Origin: Clostridium paridis
GTDB taxonomy: Bacteria > Bacillota > Clostridia > Clostridiales > Clostridiaceae
Assembly: GCF_016765615.1 (NCBI RefSeq)
Contig: NZ_JAESWA010000023.1
Span: 268,093-332,092, forward strand
Direction: 5' to 3'
Length of the DNA stretch: 64,000 bases
Within the stretch, counting starts at the first letter, position 1, and every line of letters starts with the position of its first letter. The notes beneath the pieces were generated by a model that worked only from the letters and a program-made list of their open reading frames with translations, did not search any database and was not told the DNA's origin. Position numbers and translations under genes: made by a program. Positions 15,974-26,713 of the stretch are shown here, one piece after another.

Positions 15974-18604
15974 ATGGAGAAAAATAAGTACGTATACCTT
16001 TTTAGCGAAGGTGACGCATCAATGAAAAACCTTTTAGGTGGTAAAGGAGCTAATTTAGCTGAAATGACTAAAATAGGAATACCTGTACCACAAGGTTTTA
16101 CAGTAACAACTGAAGCTTGTAACAAATATTATGAAGATGGAAGAGTTATAGCTAAAGAAGTTATTGATCAAATAGAAGAAAAAATGAGTGAACTTGAAAA
16201 AATATCTGGCAAAGAATTCGGAAGTATTGATAACCCTCTATTAGTTTCAGTAAGATCTGGAGCAAGAGCATCAATGCCAGGTATGATGGATACAATCCTA
16301 AATCTTGGATTAAATGATGAAACTGTAGAAACTATGGCTAAGCTAACAAATAATGTTAGATTTGCATATGATTCATATAGAAGATTTATTCAAATGTTCT
16401 CTGATGTTGTTATGGGTGTAGAAAAGAGAATGTTCGAAGATCTTATTGATGAAATGAAAGAAGAAAATCATGTTCATTATGATACAGATTTAACAGCTGA
16501 AAATTTAAAAGAATTAGTTAAGAGATATAAGAATTTATATAAAAAGGAAAAAGGAACAGATTTTCCACAAGAACCAAAAGCTCAATTGATTGAAGCTGTA
16601 ACTGCAGTATTCAGATCATGGGATAATCCTAGAGCTATAGTTTACAGAAGATTGAATGATATTCCTAGTGCTTGGGGAACAGCTGTAAACGTTCAAGAAA
16701 TGGTATTTGGTAATAAAGGAGAAACATCAGGTACTGGGGTTGCATTCTCAAGAAACCCTTCAACTGGTGAAAATCTAATATATGGAGAATATCTAATGAA
16801 TGCTCAAGGTGAAGACGTTGTTGCAGGTATTAGAACACCTCGTCCAATATCAGAATTAAATGATCAAAATGCAGAAATATATACTCAATTTGAAAACATA
16901 GTAAATACATTAGAAGATCACTATAGTGATATGCAAGATATGGAGTTTACTATAGAAGAAGGAAAACTATACTTCTTACAAACTAGAAATGGTAAGAGAA
17001 CTGCTCAAGCAGCTTTAAAGATTGCAGTTGATTTAGTTGAAGAAGGAGTTCTTTCTAAGGAAGAAGCTATTCTAAAAGTTGAACCAAAACAATTAGATTC
17101 TTTACTTCATCCTAACTTTGATGAAAAAGAAATTAAAAATACAGACGCTATAGCTAAGGGGTTACCAGCATCTCCAGGAGCAGCTTGTGGTAAAATAGCA
17201 TTTACTGCAGAAGAAGCTAAGGAAAGAGCTGAAAAAGGTGAAAAAGTAGTATTGGTTAGATTAGAGACTTCACCAGAAGATATAGAAGGTATGATTGCAG
17301 CAGAAGGTATACTTACTGTAAGAGGCGGTATGACTTCTCATGCAGCAGTTGTTGCTAGAGGAATGGGAACTTGCTGTGTAGCTGGATGTGGAGCTCTTAA
17401 AGTAAATGAAACAGCTAGAACAGTAGAAGTAGAAGGAAAAGTATTAACTTCAGAAGATTGGATATCTATAGATGGATCAACAGGAAATATTTATCCAACA
17501 GCATTAAAGACTGTAGCACCTGAAATATCAGGATACTTCGCTACATTTATGGGATGGGCAGATGAAATAAGAAAGTTAAAAGTAAGAACTAACGCTGATA
17601 CTCCAAGAGATACAAAGCAAGCAGTTGAATTTGGAGCTGAAGGTGTAGGATTATGTAGAACTGAGCATATGTTCTTTGCTGAAGATAGAATAATGGCAGT
17701 AAGAGAAATGATCGTTGCTAAGACTGAAGAACAAAGAAGAAAAGCACTTGAAAAATTACTTCCAATGCAAAGAGAAGATTTCGTTGGAATCTACGAAGCA
17801 TTAGAAGGAAGACCAGCAACTATCAGATTCTTAGATCCACCACTACATGAATTCCTTCCACATGCTGATGAAGATATAAGAGCATTAGCAAATGAAATGG
17901 GATTAACTTTTGAAGAATTAAAAGCAACTGTAGAAAGCCTACATGAATTCAATCCAATGATGGGTCATAGAGGATGTCGTCTTGCAGTATCATATCCAGA
18001 AATTGCAGAAATGCAAACAAGAGCAGTAATTGAAGCTGCAATTGAAGTTAAGAACAAAAAGGGTTATGATGTTGTTCCAGAAATCATGATTCCATTAGTT
18101 GGGGAAATTAAAGAACTTAAGTATGTTAAAGATGTAGTAGTTCATACAATAGAACAAGTTCTTGCAGAAAAGAATGTAGAACTTAAATATAAAGTAGGAA
18201 CTATGATTGAAATACCAAGAGCAGCTATTACAGCTGACGAAATAGCTAAGGAAGCAGAATTCTTCTCATTTGGAACAAATGACTTAACTCAAATGACATT
18301 TGGTTTCTCAAGAGATGATGCAGCTAAATTCTTAAATGCATACTATGAAAAGAAAATATATGAATCAGATCCATTTGCTAAGTTAGACCAAACTGGAGTT
18401 GGAAGCTTAGTAAGAATAGCAGTTGAAAAAGGAAGATCAACAAGACCAGATATTAAATTAGGTATATGTGGAGAACATGGTGGAGATCCATCATCAGTTG
18501 AATTCTGTCATGATCTTGGATTAGATTATGTAAGTTGTTCACCATTTAGAGTACCTTTAGCTAGACTTGCAGCAGCTCAAGCACAAGTTAAAAATAAAAG
18601 ATAA
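15974..18604 (+). CDS. ppdK: Pyruvate, phosphate dikinase
   Basis: This 876-residue enzyme interconverts pyruvate + ATP + Pi with PEP + AMP + PPi. An N-terminal ATP-grasp domain (about 1-340) is followed by the swivelling phosphohistidine domain, with the catalytic His at about 454 in GGMTSHAAVVARGMG, and a C-terminal PEP/pyruvate TIM barrel ending GICGEHGGDP, with the catalytic Cys at about 831. CGGAGG precedes the ATG. The 226-bp leader has no feature I can name but is where the upstream CcpN-like regulator might bind. Confidence 0.97.
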   Translation: MEKNKYVYLFSEGDASMKNLLGGKGANLAEMTKIGIPVPQGFTVTTEACNKYYEDGRVIAKEVIDQIEEKMSELEKISGKEFGSIDNPLLVSVRSGARASMPGMMDTILNLGLNDETVETMAKLTNNVRFAYDSYRRFIQMFSDVVMGVEKRMFEDLIDEMKEENHVHYDTDLTAENLKELVKRYKNLYKKEKGTDFPQEPKAQLIEAVTAVFRSWDNPRAIVYRRLNDIPSAWGTAVNVQEMVFGNKGETSGTGVAFSRNPSTGENLIYGEYLMNAQGEDVVAGIRTPRPISELNDQNAEIYTQFENIVNTLEDHYSDMQDMEFTIEEGKLYFLQTRNGKRTAQAALKIAVDLVEEGVLSKEEAILKVEPKQLDSLLHPNFDEKEIKNTDAIAKGLPASPGAACGKIAFTAEEAKERAEKGEKVVLVRLETSPEDIEGMIAAEGILTVRGGMTSHAAVVARGMGTCCVAGCGALKVNETARTVEVEGKVLTSEDWISIDGSTGNIYPTALKTVAPEISGYFATFMGWADEIRKLKVRTNADTPRDTKQAVEFGAEGVGLCRTEHMFFAEDRIMAVREMIVAKTEEQRRKALEKLLPMQREDFVGIYEALEGRPATIRFLDPPLHEFLPHADEDIRALANEMGLTFEELKATVESLHEFNPMMGHRGCRLAVSYPEIAEMQTRAVIEAAIEVKNKKGYDVVPEIMIPLVGEIKELKYVKDVVVHTIEQVLAEKNVELKYKVGTMIEIPRAAITADEIAKEAEFFSFGTNDLTQMTFGFSRDDAAKFLNAYYEKKIYESDPFAKLDQTGVGSLVRIAVEKGRSTRPDIKLGICGEHGGDPSSVEFCHDLGLDYVSCSPFRVPLARLAAAQAQVKNKR

Positions 18605-18617
18605 TATGTAATAAATT

Positions 18618-18651
18618 AAAAGGCTTCAAGATTAATTCTTGAAGCCTTTAA
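18618..18651. terminator. Bidirectional terminator between ppdK and the CotS-like gene
   Basis: AAAGGCTTCAAG and CTTGAAGCCTTT pair perfectly over a 7-nt loop, with A and T tracts on both sides, so it can serve both converging genes. Confidence 0.85.
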
Positions 18652-19712
18652 ATTTCTAGGTTATAATATTTATTCATAGCAGATATAATTGAGTTTGAAA
18701 AACTAACTTGATAGTCAGTTTTATTTACAACTTTTAATAGCAGAGTCATAAAAGAGGTTTTATTGCATTTCTTTATATTCTTATAGTAATCTCTAGATAA
18801 CTTCCAATACTTTTGAGGGAATATTAAATAGGCTAGAATATACTTAATATCATCTTTTGTTAATGGATTAACTGAAATATAATTATTGAGACAAGATATA
18901 GCTAGTTCTAGATCCCATTTTGTGTTATTTCGTTTAAGAAGTCTCCTTAAAAAGTAGGATAGATCTTTTGCAACATAATCGTATTTACATTTATCGAAAT
19001 CAATTACTTTAACAACGTTATCTTCAGAGATAAGTATATTCTTGTTTACATAATCACCGTGACATAGAGATACAGTTAAGTTGTTATTATTTACAGAGGA
19101 TAATATCTCTAAGGATTGTTTAGCTAACATAAGGTTATCATCAAAATGTGTTAAGAATACTTTTGAAAATTTATCTTTATAATTAAAAGCAGAGTTTGAA
19201 CATTTTATCAAATCAGAAAAGTGCTTTTGAATAGATATGTAATAATTATCAAAACCTTTTCTTATGCTTGAGCCATTAATAGGAATAAAGTTTTTGCCGC
19301 AATTATGCATTAAAGCTAAATTCTGAATAGATAGTATAATTTGTTCTAGGTTATCAAAGTCACATTTCTCTCCAGTAAGCCAAGGTGTCAATATGAAAAT
19401 CATTCCTTTATAAATAACGTATCTACCTTTTGAATTAGTTGGTAAAAGTTTCGGAACAATAATTCCTTTTTTACTATACCACTCGATAGCAGAATAAACG
19501 TATAGCAAATCCATTTCATTATAATAAACTTTTTTTAAACAAAAATCTCCATGGTCAGTGGTTATTTTAAAAACTGCACGTTGCTTTTCGGTATCTTTAA
19601 ATTTAACTGGGGTAACTTCACAACTATAAATATTATAGTGGGACAAGATGTTATCTTTTATTTCTTCAACACTTAAGAGTTGAGCCTGTTTCTTAAGAGC
19701 TTCCTTTGGCAT
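18648..19712 (-). CDS. CotS-family spore coat protein (kinase fold)
   Basis: This 354-residue protein of the CotS/YtaA family has an aminoglycoside-phosphotransferase-like fold. Visible are a lysine-containing strand (GDFCLKKV), the catalytic-loop-like LCHGDYVNKNIL and the metal-site-like VIDFDKCKYD. CotS proteins are spore coat components, some with kinase or sugar-transfer roles; the substrate is unknown. AAGGAGAGG precedes its ATG. It converges on ppdK. Confidence 0.85.
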   Translation of the reverse strand: MPKEALKKQAQLLSVEEIKDNILSHYNIYSCEVTPVKFKDTEKQRAVFKITTDHGDFCLKKVYYNEMDLLYVYSAIEWYSKKGIIVPKLLPTNSKGRYVIYKGMIFILTPWLTGEKCDFDNLEQIILSIQNLALMHNCGKNFIPINGSSIRKGFDNYYISIQKHFSDLIKCSNSAFNYKDKFSKVFLTHFDDNLMLAKQSLEILSSVNNNNLTVSLCHGDYVNKNILISEDNVVKVIDFDKCKYDYVAKDLSYFLRRLLKRNNTKWDLELAISCLNNYISVNPLTKDDIKYILAYLIFPQKYWKLSRDYYKNIKKCNKTSFMTLLLKVVNKTDYQVSFSNSIISAMNKYYNLEI

Positions 19713-19964
19713 AAAACCTCTCCTTATTAAATGCTTATATTTATAAGATATTAGTTGGTTTTTAAAATTATTCTAATAATAATTAATTAAAATATAATTA
19801 AAGGAGATATAATGCACTAAATAATTTACACTTCGTCACCATGAGATGCAATATGATTTTTGCATATAGATACATAAATATTATTGTTTTTATAAACTAT
19901 ATATAAGAGAAAAATGAAGGAATTTAATGTTTCATATAGAATAAATTAATAAGAGGTGAATTAT

Positions 19965-20993
19965 ATGAATATAAGAGAAAAAATAGAAAGAAATGAAGAG
20001 TTGACTCTAATAAATGAAGCCTCCTTCTCCAAAAAGACAAAGGGAAGAAAAATGCAAGAAGAAAAAGATTTGACTAGAACTGATTATATGATAGATAGGG
20101 ATAGAATACTTCATTCGAAATCTTTTAGAAGACTTAAGCATAAAACACAAGTATACATTAAAACTTTCGGAGACCATTATAGAACAAGACTTACTCACAC
20201 ACTAGAGGTTTCACAAATTGGGAGAACAATAGCAGCTGGTATAGGCTTAAATGAGACTCTAGTTGAAGCGATGACACTTGGACATGATTTAGGGCATGTA
20301 GCATTTGCACATAATGGAGAAGAGGTGTTAGCTAAGTTTTTGCCTGGTGGGTTTAGACACAATGAACAAAGTGTTAGGGTTGTTGAAAGATTAGAGAAGA
20401 ATGGCGAAGGCTTGAATCTCACTGAAGAAGTTTTAGATGGAATTTTACATCATAGTGGCTTCTCGAATGGAAGGGCTGATGCTAAGACATTAGAGGGACA
20501 GGTGCTTAAATATAGTGATAAAATTGCTTACATAAATCATGATATAGATGACTCAATCAGGGCGGGTTTATTGACTGAAGATATGCTGCCTAAAGAATTG
20601 ATAAAAGTTCTTGGTGATTGTCATGGTGAAAGAATAGAAACTTTGGTTAATGATTGTATCAATAACACGTTAGATAATATATCAAAAGGAATAGTTAAAG
20701 TGAGCTTAAGTGAAGAAATAGGATCAGCTATGGCAGAACTTAGAAAGTTTATGTTTCAAAATGTATATTTAGGTGATGTGTTAAAAGTAGAGAGAAATAA
20801 AGCTAAGTTTGTACTAGAGCATGTAATTAATCATTATTATAAAAATCCTGATGAAATGCCGGAAATTTATAGGAATATAGCTGAGACAGAAGGGCTTCAT
20901 AGAGGAGTTGCAGATTATATTGCCGGAATGAGTGATGATTATTGCTTAAATTTGTTCAATAACATTTATGTTCCAAAGTTTGTAATTTACTAA
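19965..20993 (+). CDS. dgt: dGTP triphosphohydrolase-like HD protein
   Basis: This 342-residue HD-domain protein has [31 protein letters not shown] and [12 protein letters not shown] motifs of the Dgt family, which removes triphosphate from dGTP. The ATG at 19965 follows AGAGGTG; a GTG 9 bp earlier lies inside that site. In Clostridia this gene commonly precedes dnaG, as here. Confidence 0.92.
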   Translation: MNIREKIERNEELTLINEASFSKKTKGRKMQEEKDLTRTDYMIDRDRILHSKSFRRLKHKTQVYIKTFGDHYRTRLTHTLEVSQIGRTIAAGIGLNETLVEAMTLGHDLGHVAFAHNGEEVLAKFLPGGFRHNEQSVRVVERLEKNGEGLNLTEEVLDGILHHSGFSNGRADAKTLEGQVLKYSDKIAYINHDIDDSIRAGLLTEDMLPKELIKVLGDCHGERIETLVNDCINNTLDNISKGIVKVSLSEEIGSAMAELRKFMFQNVYLGDVLKVERNKAKFVLEHVINHYYKNPDEMPEIYRNIAETEGLHRGVADYIAGMSDDYCLNLFNNIYVPKFVIY

Positions 20994-21184
20994 AAAAATT
21001 AGGAATAATACTATAGAATTATTGGTAAAATAAGTGTTGTCGCTATAAAATTAATAATTATCACTAAAATATTTTAATTATATTTCAGTAAAATTTTTAA
21101 AAAAATAATAAAAAAAATTTTTTTATGAAGGAATTAATATTTTTTTGTCGAATATAAAGTAAATTGTTGAAAAAAATTAATAGT

Positions 21185-21202
21185 AAGGAGGGGAACTCCT
21201 TG
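21185..21202 (+). promoter_or_regulatory. Hairpin covering the dnaG ribosome site and TTG start
   Basis: AAGGAG (21185-21190) is the ribosome site and CTCCTT (21196-21201) includes the first two bases of the TTG start. They are perfectly complementary across a 5-nt loop, so the site could be hidden in a small hairpin. Confidence 0.45.
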
Positions 21203-22978
21203 CAGATTCAAGAATCACTCATTGAGAGAATCAAGGAAGAAAATGATATTGTTGATATCATTTCAGAAACTGTAAGGCTTAAGAGATCTGGTAGAAATTA
21301 CACGGGATTATGTCCATTTCATAGTGAAAAATCCCCCAGCTTTTCCGTATCACAGGATAAACAAATTTATAAATGCTTTGGTTGTGGAGAAGCAGGCAAT
21401 GTTATTACATTTGTAATGAAAAGCAGAAAGTTAGACTTTATTGAAGCATTAAAAATTCTGGCCGATAGAGCTAACATTCCTCTGAATTTAGAAAATAAAG
21501 AGAATAGTGCAGCTGCAAGTAAAAAAGAATTAATGTATAAGATTAATACAGAGGCAGCTAGATTCTATTTTTCTAATCTCTTTAATGATAAAGAGGCTAT
21601 GAGCTATTTTCAAAATAGAGGTTTATCAATTAAGACTATAAGAAGTTTTGGGTTAGGATTTTCCAAAAATCAATGGAATAATTTAATGAATTTCTTAAAA
21701 AGAAAAGGATACAAAGAAGAGATTTTAGAATCATTAGGACTTATCATTAAGTCAGAAAAAACAGGTAACTATTATGATAGGTTTAGAAACAGAGTGATGT
21801 TCCCAGTTTTTGATTTTAGGGGACGGATTATTGGATTTGGAGGAAGAGTACTAGATGACTCTAAACCAAAGTATTTAAATTCTCCAGATAGTCTTATTTT
21901 CTCAAAGGGAACAAATCTTTACGGACTAAATTTTGCAATAAAAGATGGTCTTCCAGAAAGATACTTTGTAATAGTTGAGGGATATATGGATTGTATTTCT
22001 TTGCATCAACATGGTATCAAAAATGCGGTAGCCTCATTAGGAACTGCTCTTACGACAAATCAAGCTAGATTAATGAAAAGATATGCTGACAAAGTAATAA
22101 TATCTTATGATGCTGATTTAGCAGGTCAGAATGCTACATTAAGAGGATTGGATATATTAAAAAATGCAGGCTTCGATGTAAGAGTATTAACAGTACCACA
22201 AGGTAAAGATCCTGATGAATATATTAGAAGTAATGGAAAAGAAGCCTTTATGAATTTAATTGAAGGAGCACTACCTCTAATTGAGTATAGGCTTAAAAAA
22301 GTAAAGGAAGGAATTAATTTTTCAAATAATGAAGATGTAATACTGTATAGTCAAAGAGTTACGGAGATTTTAGCAGAATTAAATCCAGTAGAAAAAGATG
22401 TGTATGTGAAAAAAATATCTGAAGAAACAGGTATAAGAGAACAGGCATTATATGACCAACTTTCTGATAATATGACGAAATTCCAAAAAGAAGAGTATTC
22501 TATGAATAATAAGGAAGAAAATGGAACAAAATCATATATAGAGCCTGCATACTTAAAAGGCGAAAGAGCATTACTTAAATTAATGCTTAAGGATGAATAT
22601 TTCAACTTTATCCTTGAGAATATTACTGAGAGTGAATTAATACTTAAAGCTCATAGGGAAATATATGGATTAATAGTAATTGCAAAGACTGAAAAGAAGA
22701 ATGGGTTAGAAAGCTATGTTGAAAATAATTGTAAAACAGTAGATGCTCAGAAGGAATGGATTGAGATTGAAGAAATGGATATCTTTGATGAGAATATGGA
22801 AACATCTATAAAAGATTATATATACAACATAAGAAAACATAGACTTGATATAAGAAAAGAAGATGTAAAAAGAAGTCTAAAGGAAAGTGAAGATAAAGGC
22901 GTGTTTGAGGAAACAATTAGCTTAGCAAAAGAGTTAAAAGATATAGATATAGAGCTCAAAAGATTAAAAAGAGGTTAG
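21200..22978 (+). CDS. dnaG: DNA primase
   Basis: This 592-residue primase has an N-terminal CHC2 zinc domain (CPFHSEKSPSFSV ... CFGCGEAG), a central Toprim domain (VIVEGYMDCIS, SYDADLAGQNA) and a C-terminal helicase-interaction domain. I use TTG 21200, immediately after AAGGAGGGG, which gives the usual start LQIQESLIERIKEENDIVDI. The frame is open 12 codons earlier but without a ribosome site. sigA follows by 26 bp, the macromolecular synthesis operon arrangement. Confidence 0.96.
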   Translation: MQIQESLIERIKEENDIVDIISETVRLKRSGRNYTGLCPFHSEKSPSFSVSQDKQIYKCFGCGEAGNVITFVMKSRKLDFIEALKILADRANIPLNLENKENSAAASKKELMYKINTEAARFYFSNLFNDKEAMSYFQNRGLSIKTIRSFGLGFSKNQWNNLMNFLKRKGYKEEILESLGLIIKSEKTGNYYDRFRNRVMFPVFDFRGRIIGFGGRVLDDSKPKYLNSPDSLIFSKGTNLYGLNFAIKDGLPERYFVIVEGYMDCISLHQHGIKNAVASLGTALTTNQARLMKRYADKVIISYDADLAGQNATLRGLDILKNAGFDVRVLTVPQGKDPDEYIRSNGKEAFMNLIEGALPLIEYRLKKVKEGINFSNNEDVILYSQRVTEILAELNPVEKDVYVKKISEETGIREQALYDQLSDNMTKFQKEEYSMNNKEENGTKSYIEPAYLKGERALLKLMLKDEYFNFILENITESELILKAHREIYGLIVIAKTEKKNGLESYVENNCKTVDAQKEWIEIEEMDIFDENMETSIKDYIYNIRKHRLDIRKEDVKRSLKESEDKGVFEETISLAKELKDIDIELKRLKRG

Positions 22979-23004
22979 TGGAGATAGCGGAAGGAGGTAA
23001 ATAA

Positions 23005-24117
23005 ATGACTGAAAAAGTAACGAAAGCAGTGGGAAAACAAGATAAAGGTGTGGAATTAAAAGATAAAAGTGCTAGAATGACGGTTGTTAAAAAACTTATA
23101 GAAAAAGGGAAGAAAAATGGAACCCTTACTTATAAAGAAATTATGGATGAGTTAGACGAGATAGATTTAAGTCCAGAACAAATAGAAAAGATATATGAAG
23201 TATTAGAGTCTATGAGTATCGAGGTAATGGGTGATATTGGTGAGACTGAAATTGAAGAGGATTTAGAACTTACAATTCCAGAAGGTATTGCAATTGATGA
23301 TCCAGTTAGAATGTATTTAAAAGAAATAGGTAAAGTTCCGCTATTGTCCTCAGAAGAAGAAATAGTTTTAGCACAAAGAATAGAGAACGGTGATCCGTAT
23401 GCTAAGAAAAAACTTGCAGAAGCTAACTTGAGATTGGTTGTTTCTATAGCAAAAAGGTATGTTGGAAGAGGAATGTTATTTCTAGATCTTATTCAAGAAG
23501 GAAATTTAGGATTAATCAAAGCCGTTGAAAAATTCGACTTTACAAAAGGATTTAAGTTTTCAACATATGCAACATGGTGGATAAGACAGGCGATTACTAG
23601 AGCCATAGCTGACCAAGCAAGGACTATTAGAATACCAGTTCATATGGTTGAAACAATTAATAAATTAATAAGAGTTCAAAGACAATTACTACAAGAATTA
23701 GGAAGAGATCCTTTCCCAGAGGAAATCTCAAAGGTTATGGATTTGCCAGTTGAAAAAGTTAGAGAGATACAAAAAATTGCTCAAGAACCAGTTTCTTTAG
23801 AAACTCCAATAGGAGAAGAAGAAGATTCTCACTTAGGAGACTTTATTCCAGATGATGATGCTCCAGCACCAGCTGAGCAAGCTGCATTCACAATGCTTAA
23901 AGAGCAATTAATTAATGTTTTAGATACCTTAACCCCTAGAGAAGAAAAGGTGTTAAGACTTAGATTTGGTTTAGATGATGGAAGAGCGAGAACTCTTGAA
24001 GAAGTTGGTAAGGAGTTTAACGTAACAAGAGAAAGAATTAGACAAATTGAAGCTAAGGCTCTTAGAAAGTTAAGACATCCAAGCAGAAGTAAAAAATTAA
24101 AAGACTATTTAGATTAA
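23005..24117 (+). CDS. sigA: Primary RNA polymerase sigma factor (SigA/RpoD)
   Basis: The 370-residue group 1 sigma factor has a short region 1.1, region 1.2 ([20 protein letters not shown]), region 2 with the -10 recognition helix ([17 protein letters not shown]), region 3, and region 4.2 for the -35 element ([20 protein letters not shown]). AAGGAGGT precedes the ATG. It is the downstream gene of the dnaG operon and ends in a clear terminator. Confidence 0.98.
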   Translation: MTEKVTKAVGKQDKGVELKDKSARMTVVKKLIEKGKKNGTLTYKEIMDELDEIDLSPEQIEKIYEVLESMSIEVMGDIGETEIEEDLELTIPEGIAIDDPVRMYLKEIGKVPLLSSEEEIVLAQRIENGDPYAKKKLAEANLRLVVSIAKRYVGRGMLFLDLIQEGNLGLIKAVEKFDFTKGFKFSTYATWWIRQAITRAIADQARTIRIPVHMVETINKLIRVQRQLLQELGRDPFPEEISKVMDLPVEKVREIQKIAQEPVSLETPIGEEEDSHLGDFIPDDDAPAPAEQAAFTMLKEQLINVLDTLTPREEKVLRLRFGLDDGRARTLEEVGKEFNVTRERIRQIEAKALRKLRHPSRSKKLKDYLD

Positions 24118-24150
24118 AAAAATTAGCACCTTTAGGGTGCTAATTTTTTT
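24118..24150 (+). terminator. dnaG-sigA terminator
   Basis: ATTAGCACC pairs with GGTGCTAAT over a short loop, followed by a run of T residues, directly after the sigA stop. Confidence 0.9.
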
Positions 24151-24238
24151 AATAACATATGGAAAAAAATTACTGCAACAGGCATTTTATAAGATTTTTT
24201 TATAATACTATGCTATAATAAAATTTGAGGTGATTTTC

Positions 24239-25126
24239 ATGAAGGAATTTAAACCTAAAAAAAGTATAGTTATACTTGAAATATTTATATATTTAATACT
24301 AGCAAATGCTGCGTTATTTTTAATGTCTAAATTTGTGGATTCGTATGTAGAGATAAATTTATTTAAAGTATTAGTAGGAATGTTTGATATATATTGTTTA
24401 TATTATATATTTCTAACAGGATCACTAAAGTATTTTATTAATGAAAGAGGAATAGTTATAAGTACTTTATTCGGTATAAGAAAGATTAATATAGATTTTA
24501 ATACAATAGATGGATACTATACAGTATCAGGAGCCATAAAAGGTTTTAAGTTAACAGGCTTTGGAAGATTCAGATATGCTTTTGGAAGGTATGTAATAGA
24601 GAATGTAGGTGTAACACATATGTTTGCAACGTCAAGCAGTGAATTAGTATACATTCATACAAATAGTATGTCTTATGCAATATCACCAATTGAAGCTAAT
24701 GAATTTGTAGATTCACTTAAAACAAAAGGAAAAGAATTTAAGACGTTTAAAATAAACAAAAATAAACATACCGAAATTTATAAAGATAAGAAGGTATTTA
24801 TTCCGTTCATCTTAGTAACAATAATAATTATTGTTATGATATTAGTACCATTCCTTTTATATCTTAGCAATAAACTTCCTGTACAAATGCCGTTAAGTTT
24901 TGATTCGAATTTCTACCCATTAGTACAGGGGACAGGCAAAAATTTTGCCTTTAAGCAAATGTCATATGGGGTATTGAATATGATAATTCTTGTATGTATG
25001 TATTATGCATCATATTTTCACGCAAAATATGATAAGAAATCAGCATACAAATATATTTATATATCTTTAGCAATTGCATTAACATTTCTAATAGTTCAGA
25101 TTAGAATATTAAATAATTTCATGTAG
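24239..25126 (+). CDS. Membrane protein with bacterial PH-like domain
   Basis: The 295-residue protein has two N-terminal membrane helices (about 10-65), a PH-like beta domain (about 70-165), then three further helices after about residue 185. The loop LPVQMPLSFDSNF resembles the DUF1648 type. It is not assigned to a known pathway. The ATG at 24239 follows TTGAGGTG; the GTG three codons earlier is part of that site. Confidence 0.65.
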   Translation: MKEFKPKKSIVILEIFIYLILANAALFLMSKFVDSYVEINLFKVLVGMFDIYCLYYIFLTGSLKYFINERGIVISTLFGIRKINIDFNTIDGYYTVSGAIKGFKLTGFGRFRYAFGRYVIENVGVTHMFATSSSELVYIHTNSMSYAISPIEANEFVDSLKTKGKEFKTFKINKNKHTEIYKDKKVFIPFILVTIIIIVMILVPFLLYLSNKLPVQMPLSFDSNFYPLVQGTGKNFAFKQMSYGVLNMIILVCMYYASYFHAKYDKKSAYKYIYISLAIALTFLIVQIRILNNFM

Positions 25127-25138
25127 GCAGGAGTAATT

Positions 25139-25828
25139 ATGGAGTTAAGCCAAAGATTAAAGTGTATAATTCAAAATATGAATAAATGCCAAAGTATAAT
25201 TGATGTAGGAACAGATCATGGATATATACCAATTCATGCAGTTGAAAATGGAATAGTAGACTTTGCTATTGCATCTGATATTAATAAAGGACCAAAGGAG
25301 AAAGCAGAAAGAAATGTTAGACTACTTGGGTTATCAGATAAGATAGAATGCAGATTAGGGGCAGGTCTTAATACTGTAAAGGAAAAAGAAGTTGAAGCAG
25401 TAATTATGGCTGGAATGGGCGGAAATTTGATTAGAGATATAATCATTCAGGATATTAATAAAGTGAAGTATTTTAAATACATGATTTTAATGCCTGCTCA
25501 AAATCCAGAAATTTTAAGGGAATTTTTATATAATAATTCCTTTGAAATAATAAAGGAAGACCTATGCTTTGAAGATGGTATTTTTTATGAAGTATTTAAA
25601 GTAAGATATAGTGAACAAGCAATAAATGATAATATGGATGCATTTGATTATGAATTTAGTCCAATACTTATAAAGGATAAACATAAATTACTTAAAGATT
25701 TTGCAGAAAGTAAAATAAGTAAATATACAGCAATTCTTTCATATATAAATGATGATAGTCCTGGAGCAAGAATTAGAAAAAGCGAGATAGAAAAGAAGAT
25801 TCTGAGGATAAAGGAGATTGCTATATGA
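25139..25828 (+). CDS. trmK: tRNA (adenine22-N1)-methyltransferase
   Basis: This 229-residue Rossmann methyltransferase of the TrmK/YqfN family makes m1A22 in tRNA. Motif I is IIDVGTDHGYIPIHAV and the motif IV region is VIMAGMGGNLI. It follows sigA, as in Bacillus, and overlaps the Nif3-like gene by 4 bp (ATGA). Confidence 0.93.
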   Translation: MELSQRLKCIIQNMNKCQSIIDVGTDHGYIPIHAVENGIVDFAIASDINKGPKEKAERNVRLLGLSDKIECRLGAGLNTVKEKEVEAVIMAGMGGNLIRDIIIQDINKVKYFKYMILMPAQNPEILREFLYNNSFEIIKEDLCFEDGIFYEVFKVRYSEQAINDNMDAFDYEFSPILIKDKHKLLKDFAESKISKYTAILSYINDDSPGARIRKSEIEKKILRIKEIAI

Positions 25829-26619
25829 AGGTAAATGATATTATTGATGTGATGGAGAATATAGCACCACCATTTTTAAAAGAGGATTATGATAATGTTG
25901 GTCTTATGGTAGGAAGTAGAGAAGCAGAGGTATCTAAAATACTTATTGCCTTAGATGCTACTCTTGAAGTTATTGAGGAAGCAAAAGAATTGGGGGCTGA
26001 ATTAATAATAACTCATCATCCGTTGCTTTTTAGAAAGCCATCAAGTATAACAGATGATACTTTGCTTGGTAAAAAGATAATATCTTTAATTAAAAACAAT
26101 ATAAGCTTATATTCGAGTCATACTAATTTTGATTCAGTAAAAGGCGGCTTAAATGATAAGATAGTTGAATTATTGGGTTTTGAGAGTAAAGAAATAATGA
26201 GTCCAATTAATATTAAGGGTTTCAATGAAAGTGGACTTGGAAGAATAATAGAATTAGGTGAGGGGATTTCTCTTGAAGAATTAAATAATAGAATAAAATC
26301 TTCACTTAGAATAAGAAATTTAAGATGTGTAATAGGCAATAATAGGCCAATTAAGAGGATAGCGATAATAAATGGAAGTGGTCAAGATTTCTTCGCGTTA
26401 GCATATAGTAAAAATGTAGATTGTATAATAACTGGAGATACTACATATCATTATGCTAGTGATTATAGAGAGATGGGTGTTAATATAATGGATATAGGCC
26501 ATTATGGAAGTGAATGGCCAGTATTTGTAGCCTTATCTGAGAAAATAAAACAAAATTTAGAAAGTAAAGTAGAAATAATTATTTCTAAAAAAACTATGGA
26601 TCCTTATGATTTCTTTTAG
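25825..26619 (+). CDS. Nif3-like dinuclear metal-centre protein (YqfO family)
   Basis: The 264-residue protein is of the NIF3/DUF34 family. Metal ligands are seen in ITHHPLLFRKP, SSHTNFD and, near the end, DIGHYGSE. The biochemical role of the family is unsettled. It is the short form lacking the PII-like insert of the Bacillus protein. It is translationally coupled to trmK, a pairing conserved across Firmicutes. Confidence 0.92.
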   Translation: MKVNDIIDVMENIAPPFLKEDYDNVGLMVGSREAEVSKILIALDATLEVIEEAKELGAELIITHHPLLFRKPSSITDDTLLGKKIISLIKNNISLYSSHTNFDSVKGGLNDKIVELLGFESKEIMSPINIKGFNESGLGRIIELGEGISLEELNNRIKSSLRIRNLRCVIGNNRPIKRIAIINGSGQDFFALAYSKNVDCIITGDTTYHYASDYREMGVNIMDIGHYGSEWPVFVALSEKIKQNLESKVEIIISKKTMDPYDFF

Positions 26620-26647
26620 CTTAGAAAAAATTCTAAGCTTTTTTTAT
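26618..26647 (+). terminator. trmK-nif3 terminator
   Basis: AGCTTAGAA pairs with TTCTAAGCT and is followed by seven T residues. The stem begins inside the nif3 stop codon. Confidence 0.85.
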
Positions 26648-26713
26648 TATATTATAATAACAATAGATAAAGTAATCATAATATATAAAAACAATATATT
26701 TATCGAGGGAAAA

